DNA of 64,000 nucleotides, from assembly GCF_040546685.1 (NCBI RefSeq), contig NZ_JBEPOH010000001.1, forward strand, positions 1,612,001 through 1,676,000, in the 5' to 3' direction. The translations under genes and the position numbers were made by a program. This DNA comes from Variovorax sp. OAS795 (GTDB lineage Bacteria > Pseudomonadota > Gammaproteobacteria > Burkholderiales > Burkholderiaceae_C). Position 1 is the first letter of the stretch; each line of letters begins with the position of its first letter. The notes beneath the pieces are model-generated. The model saw only the letters and a list, made by a program, of their open reading frames with translations. It was not told the origin of the DNA and made no database searches. Positions 9,172 to 18,203 of the stretch are shown here, in pieces.

Positions 9172-9250
9172 GCGGTCCCAATGGTCCTGATGCGGACCGG
9201 GACTTCGCGGGATTTCAGGGGCTCGAATCGCCCCGGGCGGCCCGTGGAGG

Positions 9251-9256
9251 GATACT
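9251..9256 (+). promoter_or_regulatory. -10-like hexamer, possible leaderless start of the haemoglobin gene
   Basis: GATACT lies exactly six bases before the ATG at 9263. A GGAGG at 9246-9250 is upstream of the hexamer, at 12 bases from the ATG, too far for a typical ribosome site. No clear -35 box is seen. Confidence 0.3.
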
Positions 9257-9262
9257 CGCGCC

Positions 9263-9685
9263 ATGCAGATTCACGAAAAGCCCCCCGTCGACACGCCCTT
9301 CGAATGGATCGGCGGCGAACCCAGGGTGCAGGCGCTGGTCGATCGCTTCTACGACCTGATGGAGCTCGAGCCGGCCTATGCGCAGCTGCGCGCGGTGCAT
9401 GGCACAAGCCTCGAGAATGCGCGCCAGCGGCTCTTCTGGTTCCTGTGCGGCTGGCTCGGCGGGCCGCAGCACTACACCGACCGGTTCGGCCATCCGATGC
9501 TGCGCGCGCGCCATCTGCCGCAGAGCATCGGCGGGCACAGCATCGGCATCAAGGAACGCGACCAGTGGCTGGCCTGCATGGACCAGGCGATGGGCGACAC
9601 CGGCGTGCCCGAGGGACTACGGGCCCGGCTGCGGGATTCGTTCTTCCAGACCGCGGACTGGATGCGAAACCGCGGCGAGCCATAA
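9263..9685 (+). CDS. Group II truncated haemoglobin
   Basis: Cytoplasmic 140-residue haem protein of the TrHbII (trHbO) class, which binds O2/NO and is linked to nitrosative or oxidative stress. Visible features are the B-helix Tyr in DRFYDLME, the FWFLCGWLGGP segment, the proximal His in LRARH, and the group II Trp at G8 in DQWLACM. The length is normal for the family. The gene is followed 32 bases later by a FAD-dependent NAD(P)H oxidoreductase on the same strand, a plausible electron donor for re-reducing the haem. That partnership is an inference from adjacency. Confidence 0.92.
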   Translation: MQIHEKPPVDTPFEWIGGEPRVQALVDRFYDLMELEPAYAQLRAVHGTSLENARQRLFWFLCGWLGGPQHYTDRFGHPMLRARHLPQSIGGHSIGIKERDQWLACMDQAMGDTGVPEGLRARLRDSFFQTADWMRNRGEP

Positions 9686-9717
9686 ACACACAACGACTCC
9701 GAAAGAGACTTCCTTCA

Positions 9718-10941
9718 ATGAATTCGATCGTCATCATCGGCGGCGGCCATGCCGCGGCCCAGCTTTGCGCGGGGCTGGCCGAGGCCGGCCTGGGCGCGCG
9801 CGTGCACCTGGTCTGCGAGGAGGCTTGCGAGCCGTACCATCGCCCGCCCCTGTCCAAGGCCTTTCTCAAGAGCGCCGAGGAAACCACCCAGCCGCACAAG
9901 GCGGCCGACTGGTACCGGGAGGCGGGCATCACGCTGCACCTGGGCGATGCCGCCGTCGCGATCGACCGCGAGGCGCACACCGTCACGCTGCGTTCCGGCG
10001 CGGTGCTGCCCTGGGAGCGGCTGGTGCTGGCCACCGGCACCCGTGCGCGCCAGATGCCCGACCTGAAGCCAGGCCTGGAAAACGTCGTGAGCCTGCGCGC
10101 CGCCGATGAAGCGCATCGCCTGCGTTCGCGGCTTGCCGACGCACAGCAGGTCACGGTGCTGGGCGGCGGTTTCATCGGGCTCGAAGTGGCGGCCACCGCC
10201 AAGGCGCTCGGCAAGAACGTGCAGGTGCTCGAAAGCGCGCCGCGCCTGCTGGGCCGTGCCGTGTCGCCGGAGCTCTCGGCCCACGCGCTCGCAACGCACC
10301 GCGCGGCGGGCATCGACGTGGTGCTCGGCGCGCGCACCGGCGCATTCGAGGTCGAGGGGGAGCGGCTGCTGTCGATCCAGGTCAACGGCGTGAAGCAGCC
10401 GGTGGACCTGCTGCTGCTCGGCATCGGCGCCGTGCCTGAAACCGCGCTCGCGCAGGCCGCGGGCATCGAGTGCGCCGACGGCATCGTGGTCGATGCCCAC
10501 ATGCAGACCAGCGCGGCCGACGTGCTGGCGGTGGGCGACTGCACGCGCTTTCCCGACCGGCGCGCGGGCCGTGCGTTGCGGCTCGAATCGGTGCAGAACG
10601 CGAACGACCAGGCGCGCACGGCCGTGGCCACGCTGACCGGCGCCGCGCGGCCGCACGACGCGGTGCCTTGGTTCTGGTCCGAGCAGGGCGGCCTGCGCCT
10701 GCAGATGGTCGGCCTGGTGCCGGCCGAGGGCACGCCGGGCCTGGCCAGCGTGCGCCGCCCCGGTCCCAAGCCCGAGGCGTTCTCCCTGTTCCACTATGTC
10801 GACGGGCAGCTGGTCTGCGTCGAATCGGTCAACGCGCCGGTCGATCACATGATGTGCCGCAAGCTGCTCGAGGCCGGCCGCAACCCCGATGCGGCGGCGG
10901 TGGCGGATGCGGCCATTCCGCTCAAGAACCACCTGGCGTAG
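9718..10941 (+). CDS. FAD-dependent NAD(P)H oxidoreductase, ferredoxin/rubredoxin reductase-like
   Basis: Flavoprotein of 407 residues. It has an N-terminal FAD-binding Rossmann motif (IIGGGHAAAQL), a central NAD(P)-binding motif (VTVLGGGFIGLEVAA), a second FAD motif with GDC (DVLAVGDCTRF) and the YHRPPLSKAF segment typical of the reductases of aromatic dioxygenases and P450 systems. A C-terminal reductase domain of about 80 residues follows. It lies 32 bases downstream of the truncated haemoglobin gene and has no ferredoxin gene nearby, so the haemoglobin is a candidate redox partner. The 3' end almost meets the convergent Smr gene (two bases apart). Confidence 0.9.
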   Translation: MNSIVIIGGGHAAAQLCAGLAEAGLGARVHLVCEEACEPYHRPPLSKAFLKSAEETTQPHKAADWYREAGITLHLGDAAVAIDREAHTVTLRSGAVLPWERLVLATGTRARQMPDLKPGLENVVSLRAADEAHRLRSRLADAQQVTVLGGGFIGLEVAATAKALGKNVQVLESAPRLLGRAVSPELSAHALATHRAAGIDVVLGARTGAFEVEGERLLSIQVNGVKQPVDLLLLGIGAVPETALAQAAGIECADGIVVDAHMQTSAADVLAVGDCTRFPDRRAGRALRLESVQNANDQARTAVATLTGAARPHDAVPWFWSEQGGLRLQMVGLVPAEGTPGLASVRRPGPKPEAFSLFHYVDGQLVCVESVNAPVDHMMCRKLLEAGRNPDAAAVADAAIPLKNHLA

Positions 10942-10943
10942 CG

Positions 10944-11600
10944 TCAGCGCCGCGCTGGCGCCAAGAGCACCACGAGGGCGCCTGCGCCGCCTTCGGCCGG
11001 CTTGGCCTGCACGAAGGCCAGCACCTCGATTTTCTGGATCAGCCAGCGCTGCGCCTTGGTCTTGAGCACCGGCTGCTTGCCCGGCGATCCGAGGCCCTTG
11101 CCGTGCACCACGCGCACACAGCGCAGCCCCTGCTTGTAGGCGTTGCGGATGAAGCCGCCGAGCGCCTCGCGCGCCTCGTCGCTGCGCAAGCCGTGCAGGT
11201 CGACCTGTGCCTGGATGCTCCAGTCGCCCTTGCGCAGCCGCGCGGTCACGTCGGTGCCGATACCGGGGCGGCGAAAGCTCATGGCGTCGTCGACGTCGAG
11301 CAGGGTGGTCACGTCGAACTCGTCGGACAGCGATTCGCGCAGCACGCGCTGTTCGTCGAGCTGGTGCTGCACGGGAATGGGCGCCGGCGGCTCGGGCGCG
11401 AGCGGCACGGCAGCCTTGCGGCGCAGCGGCTCGGTGGCGCCGATGGCGCGCGTGAACAGGTCTTTTTCGGCCGCGCGCCTGCGTTCCGCCGCGGCCTTGG
11501 CAGCGGCGGCCGCGGCTTCGCGCTCGCGGGTCTCGGCCAGCGCGCGCTGCACCTGCTTCAGGTCCGCCAAGTTCTTGATGGGCGGCGTACGGGAAGCCAT
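10944..11600 (-). CDS. Smr-domain protein (putative endonuclease, YdaL/SmrA-like)
   Basis: A 218-residue protein. Residues 1-60 are charged, Ala/Arg/Glu-rich and probably helical or coiled. The last 90 residues form a Smr domain with its hallmark motifs VDLHGLRSDEA and VVHGKGLGS. Stand-alone Smr proteins are relatives of the MutS2 C-terminus with DNA or RNA nicking activity; no role here is established. The gene follows radC directly: its ATG overlaps the radC stop (TGATG), so the two are coupled. The 3' end abuts the convergent flavoprotein gene. Confidence 0.88.
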   Translation of the reverse strand: MASRTPPIKNLADLKQVQRALAETREREAAAAAAKAAAERRRAAEKDLFTRAIGATEPLRRKAAVPLAPEPPAPIPVQHQLDEQRVLRESLSDEFDVTTLLDVDDAMSFRRPGIGTDVTARLRKGDWSIQAQVDLHGLRSDEAREALGGFIRNAYKQGLRCVRVVHGKGLGSPGKQPVLKTKAQRWLIQKIEVLAFVQAKPAEGGAGALVVLLAPARR

Positions 11601-12277
11601 CAGAGCAGTCCTTTCTCGGCCATGGATAACGCCTGGCCTGTGCTGACGATCACGTGGTCGAGCACGCGCACGTCGACGAGGGCCAGCGCGGCCCTGAGCG
11701 TCTGGGTCAGGGATTCGTCGGCGCGCGACGGCTCGATGCTGCCGCTCGGATGATTGTGCGAAAGCACCACGGCCGCCGCGTGGTGGTGCAACGCGCGCGT
11801 GACCACTTCGCGCGGATAGACGCTGGTCTGGGTGAGCGTTCCGCGGAACAGTTCTTCGAGCACGATCAGCCGGTGCTGCGCATCGAGGAACAGCACCGCA
11901 AACACCTCGTAAGGGCGCGAGCCGATGTGCATCTGCAGGTATTCCTTGACGGCCCCTGGCGAATCGAACACCGTGCGCTCCTTCAGGCGCTCGGCCATGG
12001 CGCGGCGCGCCAGTTCGAGCACCGCAATGAGCTCGGCGCGCTTGGCGTCGCCGCCCATGCCCTTGATGACTTTCAGGTCTTCGGGGCTGGTCTGCAGCAG
12101 GCCCGAGAGGCCGCCGAAGTGCTCGAGCAGTTCCTGGGCGAGCTGCAGCACGTTTTTCCCGGCCACGCCCGTGCGCAGCAGCAACGCCAGCAGTTCGGCG
12201 TCGGCCAGCGCGCCGGCGCCGCGTGCGATGAGTTTTTCGCGCGGGCGGGCGTGGGCGGGGAGATCCTTGAATGCCAT
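11600..12277 (-). CDS. radC: RadC-family JAB-domain protein
   Basis: A 225-residue protein with an N-terminal helix-hairpin-helix-type region ([30 protein letters not shown]) and a C-terminal JAMM/MPN domain. The metalloprotease-like motif is complete: an acidic residue in the YPREVV strand, HNHPSG and the Asp in SRADESLTQ. Despite its historical name, RadC is not clearly required for DNA repair; its biochemical role is unsettled. The ATG at 12277 fits the usual [16 protein letters not shown] start. It is the first gene of a two-gene unit with the Smr gene and is divergent from fkpB. Confidence 0.92.
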   Translation of the reverse strand: MAFKDLPAHARPREKLIARGAGALADAELLALLLRTGVAGKNVLQLAQELLEHFGGLSGLLQTSPEDLKVIKGMGGDAKRAELIAVLELARRAMAERLKERTVFDSPGAVKEYLQMHIGSRPYEVFAVLFLDAQHRLIVLEELFRGTLTQTSVYPREVVTRALHHHAAAVVLSHNHPSGSIEPSRADESLTQTLRAALALVDVRVLDHVIVSTGQALSMAEKGLL

Positions 12278-12325
12278 CGAAAACCTGGTGAAACCTTGAA
12301 AGAGCGGGTGGAAGCGCCGGCTCCT

Positions 12326-12331
12326 TAAAAT
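12326..12331 (+). promoter_or_regulatory. -10 box of the fkpB-ispH unit
   Basis: TAAAAT (five of six consensus bases) in the context CTTAAAAT, a form that recurs upstream of several genes in this window. Transcription would begin near 12338, leaving about 48 bases before the chosen fkpB ATG, or about 20 before an in-frame TTG at 12359. Confidence 0.45.
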
Positions 12332-12385
12332 GCAGTCCAGTTTATCGGGACACCCACCTTGCCTTCGCCTACCTCCGCTGCACCC

Positions 12386-12829
12386 ATGTCCCACGTCGTG
12401 ACTTCCGGCTCGTTCCTGACCCTGCACTACCGGCTCGCCGGTCCGGCGGGCGACATCATCAATACTTTCGCCGACAAGCCCGCGACGCTGTCGCTGGGCA
12501 CCGGCGAGCTGTCGCCCGCCATGGAGCAGCGCCTCATGGGCCTGGAAGAGGGCACCCACGCCACCTTCGAGCTGCCCGCCGGAGAGGCCTTCGGCGAGCG
12601 CAACCCCGACATGCAGCAGTGGGTCGCCAGGAAGCTGCTGGCGCAGATGGGCGACCCCGACGAGCAATATTCGGTCGGCGACGTGGTGCAGTTCCCCACA
12701 CCCGACGGCGCGGGCAGCTACGCGGGCGCGGTGGTCGAATCGAACGAGACCGCGGTGCGCTTCGACTTCAACCATCCGCTGGCCGGACAGCCGGTGACCT
12801 TCGAGGTCCGCCTCATCGGCGTGCTATGA
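12386..12829 (+). CDS. fkpB: FKBP-type peptidyl-prolyl isomerase, SlpA-like
   Basis: A 147-residue cytoplasmic proline isomerase of the SlpA/FkpB type, which has an insert-in-flap domain and chaperone activity. Motifs seen are the N-terminal strand [34 protein letters not shown] and the flap residues [14 protein letters not shown]. The ATG at 12386 (MSHVVTSG) matches the usual start; an in-frame TTG nine codons upstream is the alternative. The stop overlaps the ispH start (ATGA). The fkpB-ispH pairing is a widely conserved arrangement in proteobacteria. Confidence 0.92.
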   Translation: MSHVVTSGSFLTLHYRLAGPAGDIINTFADKPATLSLGTGELSPAMEQRLMGLEEGTHATFELPAGEAFGERNPDMQQWVARKLLAQMGDPDEQYSVGDVVQFPTPDGAGSYAGAVVESNETAVRFDFNHPLAGQPVTFEVRLIGVL

Positions 12830-13794
12830 CGCGGAGCCTCGAAGAAGTCATCCTCGCCGAGCCGCGCGGCTTCTGCGCCGGGGTCGACCGCGCCATCGAG
12901 ATCGTCGAGCGGGCCATTGCCAAGTTCGGCGCGCCTATTTATGTGCGGCACGAGATCGTGCACAACACCTATGTGGTGAACGAGCTCAAGGCCAAGGGCG
13001 CGATCTTCATCGAAGACCTGGCCGATGTGCCGCCCGGCGCCACGCTGGTGTTCAGCGCGCATGGCGTGAGCAAGGCGGTGCAGCAGGAGGCGCGCGACCG
13101 CGGCTTCGACGTCTTCGACGCCACCTGCCCGCTGGTGACCAAGGTGCACGTCGAGGTCGCCAAGCTCGCGAAAGAAGGCTACGAGTTCATCATGATCGGC
13201 CACAAGGGCCATCCCGAGGTCGAGGGCACCATGGGCCAGCTCTCGAGCGGCATTCACCTGGTGGAGGATGTGGAAGACGTGGCCAGCGTGGCGCCTGCGC
13301 AGACCGACAAGCTCGCGGTCGTGACCCAGACCACGCTCAGCGTGGACGACGCGGCCGAGATCGCGGCAGCCGTGCGCGCGCGCTTTCCGAAGGTGCGCGA
13401 GCCCAAGCAGCAGGACATCTGCTATGCCACGCAGAACCGCCAGGACGCGGTGAAGATCATGAGCCCGCAGGTCGACCTCGTGATCGTGGTCGGCAGCCCC
13501 ACCAGCTCCAACAGCAACCGGCTGCGCGAACTGGCGCAGCGGCTGGGCACCGAAAGCTACATGGTCGATTCGGCCGACGAGCTCAAGCCCGAGTGGTTCG
13601 AGGGCAAGGGCCGCATCGGCCTCACGGCCGGCGCCTCGGCGCCGGAAGTGCTGGTGCGCGAAGTGATCGAGCGGGTGCGGGCGCTCGGCGCGGTGTCGGT
13701 CCGCAAGATGGACGGCATCGAGGAAACCATCAAGTTTCCGCTCCCCAAGGGCCTCAAGCTCGACGACATTCCTCCTCCGGGACACATCTCTTGA
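12826..13794 (+). CDS. ispH: 4-hydroxy-3-methylbut-2-enyl diphosphate reductase
   Basis: Last enzyme of the MEP isoprenoid pathway: it reductively dehydrates HMBPP to IPP and DMAPP using a 4Fe-4S cluster. The 322-residue sequence carries the three cluster cysteines ([30 protein letters not shown]), the substrate histidines ([21 protein letters not shown]) and the catalytic TQTTLS and [10 protein letters not shown] segments. It overlaps fkpB by four bases and its own stop overlaps the TTG start of the following PLP-enzyme gene. All core residues are present, so the gene should be functional. Confidence 0.97.
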   Translation: MTRSLEEVILAEPRGFCAGVDRAIEIVERAIAKFGAPIYVRHEIVHNTYVVNELKAKGAIFIEDLADVPPGATLVFSAHGVSKAVQQEARDRGFDVFDATCPLVTKVHVEVAKLAKEGYEFIMIGHKGHPEVEGTMGQLSSGIHLVEDVEDVASVAPAQTDKLAVVTQTTLSVDDAAEIAAAVRARFPKVREPKQQDICYATQNRQDAVKIMSPQVDLVIVVGSPTSSNSNRLRELAQRLGTESYMVDSADELKPEWFEGKGRIGLTAGASAPEVLVREVIERVRALGAVSVRKMDGIEETIKFPLPKGLKLDDIPPPGHIS

Positions 13795-14753
13795 CCGACA
13801 AAAGCACCGATTGGCGCGCTGAAATAGACGGCGCCTCGCGCAGGCTGCGCGAGCGCGCCGGCGGCTTCCTGCGCCAGACGCCGCTGTGGAAATTGCCGGC
13901 ATCCGCCTTCGGCATCGAAGTGCCGGGCGTGGAGTTGTGGCTCAAGCTCGAGCACCTGCAGGTCAGCGGCAGCTTCAAGGCGCGCGGCATGATGAACCGC
14001 CTGCTGGCCAACGACATTCCCGCGAGCGGCGTCGTCGTGGCGTCGGGCGGCAATGCCGGCATTGCGACCGCCGCGGCGGCCAAGGCGCTGGGCGTGCGCT
14101 GCCAGGTGTTCCTGCCGGGCGTCTCGCCCGAGGCGAAGAGGGCCAGGCTGCGCGCACTGGGCGCCGAAGTGATCGTGGTCGGCGAGCTGTACCCCGATGC
14201 GCTGGCCGCCTGCCTCACGCGCCAGAAGGAAACCGGCGCGCTTCTGACCCATGCCTACGATCAGCCTGAAGTGGTGGCCGGCGCCGGCACGCTCGGCGTG
14301 GAGATCGAGGCCGAGGGCGGCCTGCCCGATTCGGTGCTCGTGAGCGTCGGTGGCGGCGGCCTAATCGGCGGGCTCGCCGGATGGTTCGAGCAACGCGCCC
14401 GCGTGGTGGCGCTCGAGCCCGAGAAGGCGCCCACGCTGTTCCGCGCCCGCGAGGCCGGCGAGCCGGTCGATGTCGATGTGGGCGGCATCGCGGCCGACTC
14501 GCTGGGCGCGCGCCGCATCGGTGCCATCTCGTGGGAGGTGACCCAGCAGTACGTGCAGCACGCGCTGCTGCTGCCGGACGAGGCCATCCGCGCCGCGCAG
14601 CAGTGGCTGTGGAAGGAACTCAAGCTCGCCGTCGAGCCGGCTGCCGCGCTGCCGCTGGCGGCCTTGCAGACCGGGGCGTATCAACCGCGCGAAGGCGAGA
14701 AGGTGTGCCTGATCGTCTGCGGGGCGAACGTCGATCCGGCCACCGTCGCCTGA
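13791..14753 (+). CDS. PLP-dependent threonine/serine dehydratase-like enzyme (fold type II)
   Basis: A 320-residue pyridoxal-phosphate enzyme. The Schiff-base Lys lies in [11 protein letters not shown], the phosphate-binding loop is [13 protein letters not shown], and a glycine-rich loop [12 protein letters not shown] follows. These are hallmarks of the threonine deaminase/serine racemase group, which eliminate water from hydroxy-amino acids. It lacks the C-terminal ACT domain of biosynthetic IlvA, so a catabolic or general dehydratase is more likely. Translation probably starts at TTG 13791 (then [10 protein letters not shown]), which overlaps the ispH stop. The next in-frame ATG falls inside the domain (RGMMNRL). 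Confidence 0.85.
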   Translation: MTDKSTDWRAEIDGASRRLRERAGGFLRQTPLWKLPASAFGIEVPGVELWLKLEHLQVSGSFKARGMMNRLLANDIPASGVVVASGGNAGIATAAAAKALGVRCQVFLPGVSPEAKRARLRALGAEVIVVGELYPDALAACLTRQKETGALLTHAYDQPEVVAGAGTLGVEIEAEGGLPDSVLVSVGGGGLIGGLAGWFEQRARVVALEPEKAPTLFRAREAGEPVDVDVGGIAADSLGARRIGAISWEVTQQYVQHALLLPDEAIRAAQQWLWKELKLAVEPAAALPLAALQTGAYQPREGEKVCLIVCGANVDPATVA

Positions 14754-14760
14754 GGCAGCG

Positions 14761-15162
14761 CTACTTCTCGCAGTTGACCATCCACGGCACCCCGAACCTG
14801 TCGTTCAGCATGCCGAAGCCCACGGCCCAGAACTGCGGGCCGTAGGGCATCGTGACCTGGCCGCCCTGGGCCAGGGCGTCGAACAGCTTCTTGCCATCGT
14901 CCACGCTGGTGGCCTGCACCGAGAGCGAAAAGCCCTTGTGGCCCTCGAAAGGCATGCCGGGCGGCATGTCGGAGGCCATCAGCGTGTGGCCCCGGGCTTC
15001 CAGCGCGGCGTGCATGATCTTGTCCTTGTGTTCGGCCGGCGTTTCGGCGCCCATGGGGCTTTCGCCGAAGGTCATGCTGAAGGTGACCTTGCCGTCCAGT
15101 GCCTTGGCGTAGAAGGCCAGGGCCTCGGCCGCATTGCCGTTGAATGTCAGATAGGCTTGCAT
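14761..15162 (-). CDS. VOC-family protein, PhnB-like
   Basis: A 133-residue protein of the vicinal oxygen chelate superfamily in the PhnB/3-demethylubiquinone methyltransferase-like group. The fold markers are MQAYLTFNGNAAEALAFY at the start and FSLSVQATSVDDGKKLFDAL and FGMLNDRFGVPWMVN toward the end. The start at MQAYL has an AAGGGA ribosome site; an upstream in-frame ATG lacks one. Members are often annotated as methyltransferases, but most have no shown activity. The gene is divergent from serS with 61 bases between. Confidence 0.88.
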   Translation of the reverse strand: MQAYLTFNGNAAEALAFYAKALDGKVTFSMTFGESPMGAETPAEHKDKIMHAALEARGHTLMASDMPPGMPFEGHKGFSLSVQATSVDDGKKLFDALAQGGQVTMPYGPQFWAVGFGMLNDRFGVPWMVNCEK

Positions 15163-15211
15163 CGCTTTTTCCCTTCGATCGGGCTGTGGGGAACGAGATG
15201 CTACGCCCACC

Positions 15212-15217
15212 TAAAAT
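15212..15217 (+). promoter_or_regulatory. -10 box, probable leaderless start of serS
   Basis: TAAAAT followed by exactly six C residues and then the serS ATG at 15224. No ribosome-binding site can fit in this gap, so a leaderless transcript is the simplest reading. A -35 box is not evident. Confidence 0.5.
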
Positions 15218-15223
15218 CCCCCC

Positions 15224-16556
<1,333 letters not shown>

Positions 16557-16601
16557 TCGGCCGGCGTGCCGGGGGCTTCGAAAAGCGGTGTTTTTGTCTG
16601 C

Positions 16602-16607
16602 TAGAAT
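16602..16607 (+). promoter_or_regulatory. -10 box of the tRNA-Ser gene
   Basis: TAGAAT, 18 bases before the mature tRNA 5' end. The following bases, CCGAGGCT, are identical to those after the TATAAT of rpmB, suggesting a shared discriminator/start region for highly expressed genes. The -35 region is not recognisable. Confidence 0.5.
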
Positions 16608-16625
16608 CCGAGGCTCGACAGCACC

Positions 16626-16715
16626 GGAGAGGTGGCAGAGTGGTCGAATGTACCTGACTCGAAATCAGGCGTACTAGCGATAGTACCGAGGGTTCGAATC
16701 CCTCCCTCTCCTCCA
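16626..16715 (+). tRNA. tRNA-Ser (anticodon CGA)
   Basis: A 90-base class II tRNA. The acceptor GGAGAGG pairs with CCTCTCC, and the anticodon stem CCTGA/TCAGG encloses CTCGAAA, giving anticodon CGA for UCG codons. It has a long variable arm (GTACTAGCGATAGTAC), a T-arm GAGGG-TTCGAAT-CCCTC and an encoded CCA at 16713-16715. The base before CCA (discriminator) is T rather than the G usual for serine tRNAs. The gene lies 70 bases after the serS reading frame and is followed at once by a strong terminator. Its 3' end is repeated at 17624. Confidence 0.95.
16699..16715 (+). repeat. tRNA-Ser 3' end, left copy of a direct repeat (putative attL)
   Basis: TCCCTCCCTCTCCTCCA at the end of the tRNA recurs as TCCCTCCCTCTCCTTCA at 17624-17640: 14 identical bases, then one mismatch, then CA. 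Integrative elements commonly use tRNA 3' ends as attachment sites and leave such repeats. Confidence 0.5.
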
Positions 16716-16726
16716 GCGAATGCAAG

Positions 16727-16758
16727 GGCCAGTAGTCACTCGACTACTGGCCTTTTTT
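16727..16758 (+). terminator. Strong rho-independent terminator after tRNA-Ser
   Basis: GGCCAGTAGTC (16727-16737) and GACTACTGGCC (16742-16752) form a perfect 11-base stem with a four-base loop, followed by six T residues. Confidence 0.92.
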
Positions 16759-16859
16759 CGTTGGGGCTTCCTTTGCAATAAAGCCTCGGATTCGTTGCAT
16801 CCCGCGGTGCAATCCCTCCGTGCGGCAACCCGTACATCGGGCTTGGCGTTCATGATGAT

Positions 16860-17234
16860 TCAGTGCGCCTCACCAAAGGCGTAAGTCAATGCAGCCGAGG
16901 TCGCATCCGGTTCAAGTCCGTACTCCTGGCGCATCCACTCGGTTGCCGAGACGGCGACTCCTCCCGCAGTAAGCGCGTGCCACAACGCCACTTGAGCGCT
17001 GTGGGCTCGTGCATCTCCTCGCTGCTTGGCCCGTTTGACACCGCGAAGCAGAGCGCTTGTGACTTGGTGTTGGCCGTGACTCGCCAGTTCGCTCTTCCAT
17101 CTGCTGGCCTGCAGTTGTCCCTGAATGGAGAGGGATGGCAGGTCCGAAAATCTCGGCAACGTGCACAGCGTCTCGAAAATCGCGCGCAGATGCCGAAGAG
17201 CACGGGCCAATCTGAAACGTTGGAGCACCTTCAT
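16860..17234 (-). CDS. Orphan protein of unknown function in the tRNA-Ser islet
   Basis: A 124-residue protein from the ATG at 17234, which has a GAGGA ribosome site six bases upstream. A GTG at 17324 would add 30 residues (MFRRPHYKYTHYEC...), but would put the palindrome at 17282-17296 inside the gene. I do not recognise the family. It is basic and largely helical (RLARALRHLRAIFETLCTLPRF, SALLRGVKRAKQRGDA), with no signal peptide or membrane helix. It is divergent from an XRE regulator and has visibly lower GC and different codon use than its neighbours, consistent with transferred DNA. A role with the regulator, such as a small two-gene defence or addiction unit, is speculation. Confidence 0.55.
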   Translation of the reverse strand: MKVLQRFRLARALRHLRAIFETLCTLPRFSDLPSLSIQGQLQASRWKSELASHGQHQVTSALLRGVKRAKQRGDARAHSAQVALWHALTAGGVAVSATEWMRQEYGLEPDATSAALTYAFGEAH

Positions 17235-17281
17235 TTCTTCCTCGCTGGCGAAGTTCCACCAAGGAGAGTCTGCCACAAAAT

Positions 17282-17296
17282 CACACTCATAGTGTG
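17282..17296. promoter_or_regulatory. Palindrome between the divergent orphan and XRE genes
   Basis: CACACT-CAT-AGTGTG, a perfect six-base inverted repeat. Part of the right arm (ATAGTGTG) is repeated at 17304-17311. Position between divergent genes, one of them a small XRE regulator, suggests autoregulatory operator sites. Confidence 0.5.
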
Positions 17297-17331
17297 TGTA
17301 CTTATAGTGTGGGCGCCGGAACACTGCCGGG

Positions 17332-17592
17332 GTGCAAGTTCCGAATCGTTCACCATCTCAGCAGGCGCTGCTCAAAGCCTTTGGCGCCGCGATGCGACTT
17401 CGGCGCAAGGAGGTTGAACTTACACAGGAGCAGGTCGCGGAACACGCAGACCTCCATACGAACTACGTGAGTTCGGTAGAACGAGGGGAGCGCAATGTTT
17501 CCCTTCACAACATCGCTCAGATTGCAGCCGCCCTGGGTGTAAAGCCCTCTGAACTGGTAGCCGCCATAGACCACTTGGCGCCGCGCAAGTAG
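17332..17592 (+). CDS. Small XRE-family transcriptional regulator
   Basis: An 86-residue DNA-binding protein consisting almost only of a Cro/C1-type helix-turn-helix (about residues 15-72). Visible parts are LRLRRKEVELTQEQVAEHADLH, NYVSSVERGERN and LHNIAQIAAALGVKPSELV, including the typical Q-x-x-x-A and recognition-helix spacing. It starts at GTG 17332; a downstream ATG at residue 21 (MRLRRKEVEL) would cut off helix 1. Such minimal regulators accompany mobile elements, restriction systems and toxin-antitoxin pairs. It lies in a low-GC islet bounded by copies of the tRNA-Ser 3' end. The palindrome upstream is a likely target. Confidence 0.88.
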   Translation: MQVPNRSPSQQALLKAFGAAMRLRRKEVELTQEQVAEHADLHTNYVSSVERGERNVSLHNIAQIAAALGVKPSELVAAIDHLAPRK

Positions 17593-17623
17593 GGCGACTG
17601 CTGGCGTCACTGGTCTTGGAGCT

Positions 17624-17640
17624 TCCCTCCCTCTCCTTCA
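17624..17640 (+). repeat. Right copy of the tRNA-Ser 3' end (putative attR)
   Basis: TCCCTCCCTCTCCTTCA matches the tRNA-Ser 3' terminus at 16699-16715 in 16 of 17 positions. It lies 31 bases after the XRE gene and 23 bases before the next gene, closing a segment of about 0.9 kb. No integrase is found between the copies. Confidence 0.5.
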
Positions 17641-17662
17641 AAAATCGCCATACCACCTCGCC

Positions 17663-18190
17663 ATGCGCTTCGCCCATCTCGCCTTGCTGGCCGCAACTTT
17701 CGGCACGATCGCTCACGCCCAGCAGGTCTACCGCTGCGGCAACCAGTACAGCAGCGATCCATGCGGGAAGGGCATCGTGGTGGACGTGTCGCCCCCGGTG
17801 CGAAATCTCGATTCGGCCGGTTCGGCCCAGGTGTTCCTCTGCGTGGGCAACAGCGGTGGACGTTTCTGGTCACCTGACCACTGCCGAGAGCGCGGCGCGT
17901 CGGTGGAGCGGATAGAGTTTGTTCCCGGCGGCCTTTCGTGGACGCAGCAGGTCCAGATCGCCGATCAGCAAACCCGGCAGGGCTACGAGGTGCAGCGCCA
18001 GGCGATGGCGCAACGTGGCGCCAGCACGCCTGGCGTGACCGCCGGAGATTCTTCACGCTGCGCCCACTGGAACCAGCAGGTCGAGTACTACGACCGACTG
18101 GCGCGGCAGCCGCAGAGTGGGGCCTCCCAGTCCTGGATCGCAGAGCGGCGCAAGGAAGCCAGGGACCAGCAATTCCGCGCGCGGTGCTGA
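17663..18190 (+). CDS. Secreted protein with N-terminal DUF4124-like region
   Basis: A 175-residue precursor with a Sec signal peptide (MRFAHLALLAATFGTIAHA, cleavage near residue 19). It continues QQVYRCGNQYSSDPCG and VVDVSPPV, which matches the start of DUF4124 proteins, small periplasmic proteins of unknown function common in Burkholderiales. The rest is polar with further cysteines (CVGN, DHCRERG, SRCAHW and a terminal Cys), so disulfide bonds are likely. The gene sits just outside the right-hand tRNA-end repeat and just before a transposase fragment. No function can be assigned. Confidence 0.75.
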   Translation: MRFAHLALLAATFGTIAHAQQVYRCGNQYSSDPCGKGIVVDVSPPVRNLDSAGSAQVFLCVGNSGGRFWSPDHCRERGASVERIEFVPGGLSWTQQVQIADQQTRQGYEVQRQAMAQRGASTPGVTAGDSSRCAHWNQQVEYYDRLARQPQSGASQSWIAERRKEARDQQFRARC

Positions 18191-18203
18191 GGTCTTGCGG
18201 CCA

